Source: Phycisphaerae bacterium (GTDB lineage: Bacteria > Planctomycetota > Phycisphaerae > UBA1845). Taken from it: a stretch of DNA of 58,550 bases. A program made the translations under genes and the position numbers. Under the pieces are notes generated by a model. That model searched no databases and was not told the origin of the DNA. It saw only the letters and a list, made by a program, of their open reading frames with translations. The stretch is taken from NCBI GenBank assembly GCA_022072505.1, contig JAJVHU010000052.1, positions 1 through 58,550 of the forward strand. Direction: 5' to 3'. Shown in pieces: positions 40,666-47,372 of the stretch (positions are counted from its first letter, which is position 1; each line of letters opens with the position of its first letter).

Positions 40666-42198
40666 TCACAGGCAATCCACGTTTTTGCTCAGACCGCAGC
40701 TCGGAACCTCCGCCGTGCCGTCCCGGCTCGGGCACTCCTTGACGACGACCTTGCCGCGGCTGTTGGCGGCCTTGCGGACGCAGTCGCCGTTCGGCGTGAC
40801 CACGCCGTAGACGGCGCCGGGCGTCGCGTCGAGGACGGTGATCTTCGCCTGGCAGCCGCATCCGCGGGCCTTGGTCTTGGTCTTGAGGCGCTCGTTGCCG
40901 TTGCAGGCGTCGCTCTCGCAGTCGCCGCCGCCGCCGCCGCTCTGGGCGGTGACGACGAGGCGCGGGGCGCGGCGGACCAGGCCGAACGGCGCCTGACCGC
41001 GCCAGGTGGCCGCCACGTCCGGGTCGCCCTCGTTGATGACCAGCGTCACGGCCGTGTCACTCTCGAGGTCCGACGCCAGCGACGCGCTGCCCGACAGGTC
41101 GATCACGTCCACGTCGCCGGTCGCCCCGACGGCCCAGAACTGCTGGGTGATGAACTCGACCGTCAGGTCCGGGATGTTGTTCTCAAACAGCGGGTAGGTC
41201 AGCGGGCCGTTGGTCGTCTTGCAGTCGGTGGCGTCGTCCGGGCTGTAGTAGTAATCGACGAACCCGTCGAGGCTGAACGCCGCGACTTCCTGCACCAGTT
41301 CGAGCGACACGTTCGTGACGCTCCACTGCCCCGCGCCGTAAGCGGCGTCCAGCGCGCCGCGCAGGTCGGCCGTGTCGAAGCGGAGCACGCCGTAAGAAGC
41401 GAAAGCCGCGTTGTTCGCCCCCTCGACGTTGAAGAAGCGGTCGCCGTTGCACGGACCGCGCGGACCGGCGTCCTGGATCGTGCCCGTCTCGTCGGCGGAG
41501 GCCTCGACGGCGATCGTCGTCGCGGCGTCCACGTTGCCCGTGGCGGTGACGACGATCTGGGCGGCGAGGTAATTCACGCCGTTGGTGCGGTCATTGAAGG
41601 GGTTCTGTCCGCGGTGCGAGGTGGCCACGTCCGGGTCGCCCTCGACGATGACGATGGTGGCGACGCCGTCGCCGCCCGGACCGAGGTCGGCGAGCAGACT
41701 GGCGCTGCCCGACAGGTCATACGCATCCACGTCGCCGGCGGCGCCGATGGCGAAGAACTGCTGGGTCACGAACTCGACCGGAAGATCATCCACGCCGCCC
41801 TCGGTGAAGGGGTACGTCAGCGGGCTGCTGCTGGTCTTGCAGTCGGTGAGGTCGTCCGTGCTGTAAAAGAGGTCGAGGAAGCCGTCGAGCGCGAAGGACG
41901 CCCCGGTCTGCACGAGGCGCAGCTCGACGCCGCTGACCGACCAGTCTCCGGCGCCGAACGTGGCGTCGAACTCGGCGCGAACCTCGTTGGCGTCGAAACG
42001 GATGACCGCGTACGACGCAAAATCGCCGTTGTTGACGCCTTCGACGTTGACGAACTGATCGCCGGAGCAGGCCGTGTTCGGACCCACCGGGCGGATCGTG
42101 CCCGTTTCATACGTTTTGACCCCCCGCGCGACATCCGCGCCGAACAGCGGCGCCGCCAGGCAGCCCGCCGCCAGAATCGAGAAACCCTTCCGAAGCAT
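40666..42198 (-). CDS. Secreted protein with two tandem 190-residue repeats and Cys-rich tail
   Basis: Signal peptide MLRKGFSILAAGCLAAPLFGA. Two copies of one domain follow (about residues 30-220 and 235-425). Copies share ETGTI, then CSGDQFVNVEG/CNGDRFFNVEG, NN-x-FASY-V-RFD, GAG-WSV, TDDLTDCKTSSSPLTYP/PDDATDCKTTNGPLTYP, VEF-TQQFFAIGAAGDVDAYDLSGSASL, and IVEGDPDVATSHRGQNPF/INEGDPDVAATWRGQAPF. They look like extracellular beta-sandwich modules. After a Gly linker comes a Cys-rich C-terminal segment (CESDACNG to NVDCL) with the same NSRGKVVVK pattern as the tails at 14-532 and 10542-11369. Function unknown. Confidence 0.75.
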   Translation of the reverse strand: MLRKGFSILAAGCLAAPLFGADVARGVKTYETGTIRPVGPNTACSGDQFVNVEGVNNGDFASYAVIRFDANEVRAEFDATFGAGDWSVSGVELRLVQTGASFALDGFLDLFYSTDDLTDCKTSSSPLTYPFTEGGVDDLPVEFVTQQFFAIGAAGDVDAYDLSGSASLLADLGPGGDGVATIVIVEGDPDVATSHRGQNPFNDRTNGVNYLAAQIVVTATGNVDAATTIAVEASADETGTIQDAGPRGPCNGDRFFNVEGANNAAFASYGVLRFDTADLRGALDAAYGAGQWSVTNVSLELVQEVAAFSLDGFVDYYYSPDDATDCKTTNGPLTYPLFENNIPDLTVEFITQQFWAVGATGDVDVIDLSGSASLASDLESDTAVTLVINEGDPDVAATWRGQAPFGLVRRAPRLVVTAQSGGGGGDCESDACNGNERLKTKTKARGCGCQAKITVLDATPGAVYGVVTPNGDCVRKAANSRGKVVVKECPSRDGTAEVPSCGLSKNVDCL

Positions 42199-42525
42199 GT
42201 TCCACCTCCTGGAAAAAACCGAACTCGTGCGTCCTTGTGACCGACGTGGCCTTGCAAGATTGACGGCTGGCCCCCCAACGCGACCCGCGCGCCGTGCGAC
42301 CGCGCTCAGCGATCGACGCGGATGTTACCAGAGTCGTCCCGCCGCCGCATGAGCGCGCCCCGATAGAAGCGCGAACTTTGCGCTAAGATCAGGGTTATGA
42401 TCGCTCTGATGGGAACGGTCTATGCGAGGTGCGAGCACCAGGCGATAGTCGTAGCTGTAGTTTCCCAGACACAGACCGACGGCGAATCTCTTTCCATGTT
42501 GAGAAAGAATATTATCGGACCACTG
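42199..42525. other. Intergenic region left of the transposon
   Basis: About 330 bases upstream of the two-repeat protein gene. A purine-rich patch and ATTATCGGACC-type sequence sit near 42510. Open frames here are short and lack domains or plausible starts. Nothing supported as a gene. Confidence 0.4.
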
Positions 42526-42545
42526 TTTTCGCCGGTAGTGGGTCA
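42526..42545. repeat. Left end of transposon: target duplication and terminal inverted repeat
   Basis: TTTTCGCC (42526-42533) followed by GGTAGTGGGTCA (42534-42545). The same 8 bases follow the right end, and the 12-base IR is the exact reverse complement of the right end. Confidence 0.85.
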
Positions 42546-42588
42546 TTTTGAAATTTGACTTTTCGGGCCGATCCTGCATCATCGGGTA

Positions 42589-42855
42589 ATGCCTAACCGG
42601 TCAAGGAAACGTCCGCGCGACCTGAATCAGCTTGCTAAGGCCCTCGTCGATGAGGCTACCGGGCAAGCGCCGCCGGAAGAACCGGTCGAGGAAAAGCCCA
42701 AGAACCCGGCTGCCGTCGAGCTTGGTAGGCTGGGGGGGTTGAAGGGCGGGAAGGCGCGGGCCGCGAAGCTACCAAAGAAGAAACGCTCAGAGATCGCCAG
42801 GCTGGCCGCAACTACCCGTTGGAGCAAAAAGAAGAAGAAGGAGAGAGAAGTTTAG
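42589..42855 (+). CDS. Small basic KGG-type protein (cargo gene 1)
   Basis: An 88-residue protein rich in Lys, Arg and Ala. Residues 40-75 read NPAAVELGRLGGLKGGKARAAKL then SEIARLAATTRW, a short motif found in many small bacterial proteins of unknown role, often near mobile DNA; the repeated Gly-Gly and Lys suggest nucleic-acid or chromatin-like binding (inference). It ends in a run of Lys. The next gene starts nine bases after its stop, with an AGGAGG box between, so the three cargo genes form an operon. Confidence 0.65.
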   Translation: MPNRSRKRPRDLNQLAKALVDEATGQAPPEEPVEEKPKNPAAVELGRLGGLKGGKARAAKLPKKKRSEIARLAATTRWSKKKKKEREV

Positions 42856-42864
42856 GAGGATTTG

Positions 42865-43758
42865 ATGGCGCATGCAAAGCCCGTAAGTAGCGCAAACAAG
42901 CTTGTAGTTCAACAGCTTGACCAACAGATCGAGAGCATCGAAAAAGTGATGGATGGCGATGCTCTGACGTACTTCTTCGACATAGAGATGGGGTCTGAGG
43001 CGATCTTCAGAGCCGCCGTTGAGTCGGTTAAGAATCGTCGGAAAAAGTTACTGGTAATTCTTCAGACTGGCGGCGGATACATTGAAGTTGTTGAACGAAT
43101 GGTCCGCGTAATGCGGCAGCACTATGAGCGCGTCGAGTTCATCGTTCCTAACTATGCGATGTCTGCCGGTACGGTTCTCGTCATGTCGGGCGATGAGATT
43201 CACATGGATTACTATTCGATATTGGGGCCCATCGACCCCCAAGTCCATCAGCGAGGGCGTGGCCACCTAATTCCCGCGCTGGGATATCTGGAACAATTCA
43301 ACAGACTAATTGATAAGTCCAAGAGGGGGACGCTCAGCGTCGCCGAAGCGTCTTTTCTGATCGAGAAGTTTGATCCCGCAGAGCTGTATCAGTACGAGCA
43401 GGCGAGGGAGCTTTCTGTTTCCCTGCTAGAGGAATGGCTTGTTAAGTACAAATTTAAAAATTGGCTCAAGACGGAAACGAGAGGGAAGACTGTAACGGCG
43501 AAGATGCGCAGGGATCGCGCTGTCGAGATTGGTCGAAAACTGAACGATACAAAGCGATGGAAGGTTCATGGACGCGGAATACCGATGCGAACGCTAACAG
43601 AAGAGTTGAAGCTAAAAATTACAGATTTCAGCAAAAACGATAAAGATAACCGAGCAATAAAGACCTATCATAAGCTGTTGGAAGATTATATGATGACCAC
43701 TGGCGCGGAGGGTGCTGTTCACTGGAAAGGCAGTTTTTCACTACTAAGGGGGTCATAA
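42865..43758 (+). CDS. Serine protease of SDH-proteinase/ClpP-SppA type (cargo gene 2)
   Basis: About 297 residues; ATG preceded by AGGAGGATTTG. The middle of the protein has the crotonase-like ClpP/SppA fold: KLLVILQTGGGYIEVVERMVRVMRQHYERV (oxyanion-type GGG loop and following helix), VEFIVPNYAMSAGTVLVMSGDEIHMDYYSILGPIDPQV with the nucleophile Ser in AMSAGTVL and the next strand. This is the arrangement of the serine dehydrogenase proteinase (SDH_sah) family. The catalytic Ser is therefore present; the Lys/His partner is not identified with confidence. The C-terminal 130 residues are helical with a Lys-rich tail. No signal peptide is seen, so it acts in the cytoplasm or on the inner face. 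Target unknown; likely acts with its operon neighbours. Confidence 0.75.
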   Translation: MAHAKPVSSANKLVVQQLDQQIESIEKVMDGDALTYFFDIEMGSEAIFRAAVESVKNRRKKLLVILQTGGGYIEVVERMVRVMRQHYERVEFIVPNYAMSAGTVLVMSGDEIHMDYYSILGPIDPQVHQRGRGHLIPALGYLEQFNRLIDKSKRGTLSVAEASFLIEKFDPAELYQYEQARELSVSLLEEWLVKYKFKNWLKTETRGKTVTAKMRRDRAVEIGRKLNDTKRWKVHGRGIPMRTLTEELKLKITDFSKNDKDNRAIKTYHKLLEDYMMTTGAEGAVHWKGSFSLLRGS

Positions 43759-43956
43759 ATGAAAATCAAGAAGATGACACCCAAGTCTCTCGGGGCAAAG
43801 AATCGTCAGGCCAAGGAGTCAGAGGTGGTTGAAGTCCTTAGGCTCGTTAGGCGCGTACGGAAGCATGGCGTACGATCGAAGGGATATGATCTACAAGGGC
43901 CATTTTCTGGTCCCGGTCGGGTGATCGCATACTCGGTTGACGATTGTAGAGAGTAA
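43759..43956 (+). CDS. Small basic protein (cargo gene 3)
   Basis: A 65-residue protein whose ATG follows the protease stop codon directly (TAAATG), implying coupled translation. It begins MKIKKMTPKSLGAKNRQAKE and continues VVEVLRLVRRVRKHG, then YDLQGPFSGPGRV. Basic, no membrane segment, no known domain. It may be a protease partner, a regulator or an immunity-type factor. Followed by a terminator. Confidence 0.6.
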   Translation: MKIKKMTPKSLGAKNRQAKESEVVEVLRLVRRVRKHGVRSKGYDLQGPFSGPGRVIAYSVDDCRE

Positions 43957-43983
43957 ATTACGGCTTTAGTTCAAGAGCGATTG

Positions 43984-44010
43984 GGCTGGGAGCGATCCCA
44001 GCCTTTTTTT
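43984..44010 (+). terminator. Rho-independent terminator after the cargo operon
   Basis: GGCTGGGA pairs with TCCCAGCC around GCGA, followed by seven T residues. It separates the cargo operon from the transposase gene. Confidence 0.9.
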
Positions 44011-44051
44011 GCGCTTGCATTTGCTTAACCGGTCAAGTAAAATGGGTCAGT

Positions 44052-44897
44052 ATGAACCGGTTAAGCCTTGAAGGTCGGGTCCGGGTTCTCGCTTGTCTCA
44101 CCGAAGGATGTTCGATCCGCGCGACTGTCCGCATGACCGGGGTTGCGAAGAACACGGTCGCCAAGCTCCTAGTTGACGCGGGCTGCGCCTGCCAAGCCTT
44201 CCACGATAAGGCCGTGCGCGGGCTGAAAATCAAGCGGATTCAGTGCGACGAGCAATGGGCATTCTGCTATTCCAAGCAGAAGAACGTGCCCGCCGAGCAT
44301 CAAGGCGAGTTCGGATACGGCGATGTCTGGCTTTGGGTCGGCATCGACGCGGATACCAAGCTCGTGCCCGGCTGGCGCGTGGATCGGCGCGACGATAAGG
44401 CGGCCTGGGAGTTCATGCGGGACTTGGCCGAGCGGATCAATTCCCGCGTCCAAATCACGACGGACGGGCATTCAGCCTACGTTGAAGCCGTCGCCGGGAC
44501 GTTCGGGATCGAATGCGATTACTCGCAGCTCGTGAAGATGTTCGGCAAGTCCGTCGAGGATGAACGCCGATACAGCCCGGCAGTCTGCACGGGTTGCGTC
44601 AAGCGAAAGCGCTGGGGCAATCCCGATCCCGACCACGTTTCCACGTCCTACGCCGAGCGCCTGAATCTGACCACGCGGATGCAAATGCGGCGATACACGC
44701 GCTTGACGAACGCCTTCTCAAAGAAGGTCGAAAATCTCATGCACGCGGTCAGCCTGCATTTCGTGACGTACAACTTCGTCCGCAAGCATCAAAGCCTGGG
44801 CGGGCTGACTCCGGCGCAGGCTGCGGGGTTGGCGGATCGGGCATGGACGCTATCGGACGTGGTTGGGCTGATCGAATCCGCCGAGCAGGCAAACTGA
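44052..44897 (+). CDS. IS1-like DDE transposase
   Basis: Single-frame transposase of 281 residues. An N-terminal helix-turn-helix (TEGCSIRATVRMTGVAKNTVAKLLVDAG) reads DNA; the catalytic triad is D66 in IQCDEQW, D138 in QITTDGHSAY and E202 in SYAERLNL, with the characteristic spacing of IS1-type enzymes. The C-terminal segment MHAVSLHFVTYNFVRKHQSLGGLTPAQAAGL is typical of the IS1 group. The frame is intact and the stop codon lies in the right inverted repeat, so the element may still be active. Confidence 0.9.
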   Translation: MNRLSLEGRVRVLACLTEGCSIRATVRMTGVAKNTVAKLLVDAGCACQAFHDKAVRGLKIKRIQCDEQWAFCYSKQKNVPAEHQGEFGYGDVWLWVGIDADTKLVPGWRVDRRDDKAAWEFMRDLAERINSRVQITTDGHSAYVEAVAGTFGIECDYSQLVKMFGKSVEDERRYSPAVCTGCVKRKRWGNPDPDHVSTSYAERLNLTTRMQMRRYTRLTNAFSKKVENLMHAVSLHFVTYNFVRKHQSLGGLTPAQAAGLADRAWTLSDVVGLIESAEQAN

Positions 44898-44914
44898 CCC
44901 ACTACCTTTTCGCC
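44895..44914. repeat. Right end of transposon: terminal inverted repeat and target duplication
   Basis: TGACCCACTACC (44895-44906), then TTTTCGCC (44907-44914), matching the left end. The following bases GGTCGTG resemble the IS end sequence GGTAGTG, so the target may have been chosen for similarity to the element's end. Confidence 0.85.
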
Positions 44915-44985
44915 GGTCGTGTACGAGCTTACGCAATACCGCATGCCAAGAGCGTGGAGGAGAAAGCACACGATGGCGATCAACG

Positions 44986-45489
44986 CTATTTCGACCTGCG
45001 GTTCTTAGGGGCCGCCTTGCCGGCCGGCGTCGAGAATGCGGATGCCGTGCGGCGCCGGCTGAAAATGAACATATCCGCCAGACCCAGGATCAGGGAGGCA
45101 TCGAGAAGCGCTGCGATGATTTTCGCGACCACCGAATCAATCTGCAGCATAAGGATGGAGGCTCCGACCATGACGACGATGACCAGTAGGGCGCAGATGC
45201 GTCCGATGGTCAGCGCACTGGCATTCCTTTGACTCTTCTCGACTTCCGCGCGTACAAGCTCGGCCTCAATCCGGTGCCGGTGTTGCTGCTGCTCTTTCCA
45301 GCGATCGAGAATCTCTTTGGCGGCTCCGGGGCAGACGGCTTCGTAGCGTCCAAGGGTGTCGGGATCCGGGATCGGGGAACTTCGAAATTCCGCCAAGAAG
45401 GAGGAAACCACCGGCGATCCGGACCCCGCGGGATGGGAACCGGGCGGTTCCTCAGGCGGACCGGAGCTAAGGGGATTGCTTTCGTTCAA
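44986..45489 (-). CDS. DUF2335-like membrane protein
   Basis: A 167-residue protein. The central stretch SSPIPDPDTLGRYEAVCPGAAKEILDRWKEQQQHRHRIEAELVRAE matches the DUF2335 plan: PDP-x-L-x-x-Y-E-x-x-x-PG-x-x-x-x-I followed by a coiled coil. Two membrane helices follow (ICALLVIVVMVGASILMLQI; VVAKIIAALLDASLILGLADMFIF). The family is associated with phages and other mobile DNA; its role is unknown. The start overlaps the end of the upstream gene by 23 bp, so the two form an operon. Confidence 0.7.
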   Translation of the reverse strand: MNESNPLSSGPPEEPPGSHPAGSGSPVVSSFLAEFRSSPIPDPDTLGRYEAVCPGAAKEILDRWKEQQQHRHRIEAELVRAEVEKSQRNASALTIGRICALLVIVVMVGASILMLQIDSVVAKIIAALLDASLILGLADMFIFSRRRTASAFSTPAGKAAPKNRRSK

Positions 45490-45817
45490 CCTCGAATCCT
45501 TCGATGACGTCCGTCAACTGCGCCCACAAATCGCACCAATCCACTTGCACGGCGATCTTGTCCGGAACCGAAAGCAAGGTTCGGGTGATCCTGAATTCGT
45601 CTTCCTGCTCCTGTGACGGGTCAACCAGCGCCGGATCGAAGATCGACGGCCACAGTTGATCGTAACTCTGTCTGACGCGTTTCCAAAGCCCGTCGGGTGG
45701 ACCGCCGATCTCGAACCTGAAGCCGGTCGATGCATCCCGGTTCATTTGACCGAGGTACAATCGCAACGGGTAAGACGCGCCCCGCGCCGACTTCAGATGC
45801 GATCTGTCTGTTGACAT
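45467..45817 (-). CDS. Small protein of unknown function, partner of the DUF2335-like gene
   Basis: A 116-residue protein with no signal peptide. Sequence includes GFRFEIGGPPDGLWKRVRQSYDQLWPSIFDPALVD and DEFRITRTLLSVPDKIAVQVDWCDLWAQLTDVIEGFE, a mixed alpha/beta, acidic pattern. The start could be later (MNRDASTG). It runs 23 bp into the DUF2335-like gene. Together with the membrane protein it may form a two-component antiphage or toxin unit, but that is conjecture from gene arrangement. Confidence 0.55.
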   Translation of the reverse strand: MSTDRSHLKSARGASYPLRLYLGQMNRDASTGFRFEIGGPPDGLWKRVRQSYDQLWPSIFDPALVDPSQEQEDEFRITRTLLSVPDKIAVQVDWCDLWAQLTDVIEGFEVERKQSP

Positions 45818-46085
45818 GATATTCTGATCTTAGTATCGACGAAGACATCAGACGATCAAGTCGAGCATCAAGAAGAGGGTCCGGCATTTCTGTTCCTGCC
45901 CGCCTTGGTCAGATCGTTGCAGCAAAACTAAGTTATAAGGTTATCGGACTATAACCACGTGCGCAACGGCTTCGAGTCGCTTGTCTGTATCATCCCCTCA
46001 GACGCATGAGGGCTGAGTTTGAGGGAGAGATGCATTATAAAGGTCTGTCGTGCGGCGATAACGCGATCGCGTCGGGAGAACGGCC
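45818..46085. other. Intergenic region
   Basis: About 270 bases between divergent genes, noticeably AT-richer than average. It contains a short inverted sequence GGTTATCGGACTATAACC at about 45940 and may hold the promoters of both flanking operons. No gene seen. Confidence 0.4.
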
Positions 46086-47372
46086 TTGAGCACCAGCATC
46101 CACTCGGTTTCATGTTTACGGTCCCTGCGGCGTGGCTTGATTGTTTTTGTGTTCATCGTCACCTCGGTCGCCCGGGGACAGCTCGGACCGAACGAGGGAT
46201 TGCCCGTCGTGTCGTGGGAGGACGCGGGGAAGGTGGTGGGGCGGACGGCGGACGTCTGCGGCAAGGTGGTCGAGGTCGGGCAGTCGCAGACGCTGCGGTT
46301 CCTGAATTTTCAGAAGGATCGCGGCGGTTTTGTCGTCGTCATTCCGGCGGCGCAGGCGGGGAAGTTCAAGCCCGACCTGGCGGCGCTGTACCAGGACAAG
46401 CTGGTGCGCGTGCGCGGCATCGTGAAGACCTACCGAGGCCGGCCCGAGATCGAGGCGACCGATCCTTCTCAGATTGAAGTTCTTGAGAAGCTGCCGGAGT
46501 TTCGTGTGCCCGGCGCAATCCGCACCGAACCGAAGTTCGCCGTCACCGTCGCCACGTTCAACCTTCTGAACCTGTTTGACGACTTCGACGACCCCTACCG
46601 GTCCGATGAAGGAACGAAACCGAAACCGAAGGATCAGATGGAGCGCGCGGCGAAGGCGATCCGCGATCTGGACGCGGACGTGATCGCGCTTCAGGAGGTC
46701 GAGACGCGCGAATACCTCCAGCGCTTCGTGGACGCCTACCTGATCGACCTGGGCTACCAGGTCGTGCTGAACGAGGGCAACGATCCGCGCGGCATCGACG
46801 TGGCTTTGTTGTCGCGCCTGCCGGTCGGACCGGTGACCTCCCACCGCCACCTGACGTTTCCCGGGGGGGACGGGAAGCCGATGCGCTTCAAGCGCGACGT
46901 GCTGAGCGTGCGGATCGAGCCGTCCGGCGGCGATGCGTTCGAGGTCTGGGTGGTCCACCTCCAGAGCAATTTCGAGGGCCGGGAGTACGCCGCTCCGGTG
47001 CGCCTCGGCGAGGCGCGGAAGGTGCGCAGCCTCCTCGATCAGCGGCTGACCGCGGACGCGGCGGCGCGCATCCTCGTCGTCGGGGATTTCAACGACACGT
47101 GGGACAGCGACGCGCTGAAGGCGGTCGTGGGCGAAGGTCCGACGGCGTTGCGGTGCTTCGCGGATGAGCTGCCGACGGAGGCGAAGGTGACGTACAACAA
47201 GGAGCCGTACCGGAGCATGATCGACTTCATCCTCTGCACCCCGGCGATGGGCGAGCGGTATATGAAGGGGTCGTACCGGATCCTCGCGGGCACGGAGGCG
47301 ACGCTGGGGTCGGATCACTGCCCGGTCAGCGCTCGTTTCACGACCGGGATGGCGCTGCCGCCGCCGGATTGA
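46086..47372 (+). CDS. Secreted OB-fold plus endonuclease/exonuclease/phosphatase-family protein
   Basis: Probable TTG start, preceded by GGGAGAACGG, then a signal peptide (LIVFVFIVTSVARG). Residues about 35-140 form an OB-like domain (VVGRTADVCGKVVEVGQSQTLRFLNFQKDRGGFVVVI). Residues about 155-420 are an EEP-superfamily domain: TVATFNLLNLFDD, DADVIALQEVETRE (catalytic Glu), GIDVALLSRLPVG, ILVVGDFNDTWDS (catalytic Asp/Asn), DFILCTPAMG and LGSDHCPVSARF (catalytic Asp-His). All catalytic residues are present, so it likely cleaves phosphodiesters of nucleic acid or lipid outside the cell. It overlaps the start of the next gene by four bases. Confidence 0.82.
   Translation: MSTSIHSVSCLRSLRRGLIVFVFIVTSVARGQLGPNEGLPVVSWEDAGKVVGRTADVCGKVVEVGQSQTLRFLNFQKDRGGFVVVIPAAQAGKFKPDLAALYQDKLVRVRGIVKTYRGRPEIEATDPSQIEVLEKLPEFRVPGAIRTEPKFAVTVATFNLLNLFDDFDDPYRSDEGTKPKPKDQMERAAKAIRDLDADVIALQEVETREYLQRFVDAYLIDLGYQVVLNEGNDPRGIDVALLSRLPVGPVTSHRHLTFPGGDGKPMRFKRDVLSVRIEPSGGDAFEVWVVHLQSNFEGREYAAPVRLGEARKVRSLLDQRLTADAAARILVVGDFNDTWDSDALKAVVGEGPTALRCFADELPTEAKVTYNKEPYRSMIDFILCTPAMGERYMKGSYRILAGTEATLGSDHCPVSARFTTGMALPPPD

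Larger units (their letters stand above)
42534..44906 (+). mobile_element. IS1-like transposon carrying a protease operon (2,373 bp)
   Basis: Bounded by a perfect 12-bp terminal inverted repeat: GGTAGTGGGTCA on the left and TGACCCACTACC on the right, extended to about 16 of 17 by TTTG on the left and its inverse on the right. It is flanked by the 8-bp direct repeat TTTTCGCC at 42526-42533 and 44907-44914, the length expected for IS1-related elements. It contains, in order, an 88-residue basic protein, a serine-protease-like protein, a 65-residue protein, a terminator and a DDE transposase. Cargo DNA is visibly more AT-rich than the host. The transposase stop codon lies inside the right IR. 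An inner pair of weaker end-like sequences (44028-44051) precedes the transposase gene. Confidence 0.82.

Noticed and set aside
42325..42582. 85-residue minus-strand open frame next to the transposon
   Set aside because: No ribosome binding site or recognisable domain, and it crosses the transposon's left end, so it cannot be an ancestral gene.
42526..45817. Prophage hypothesis for the AT-richer region
   Set aside because: Apart from a DUF2335-like protein there are no phage structural, packaging or integrase genes; the transposon boundaries explain most of the composition change.
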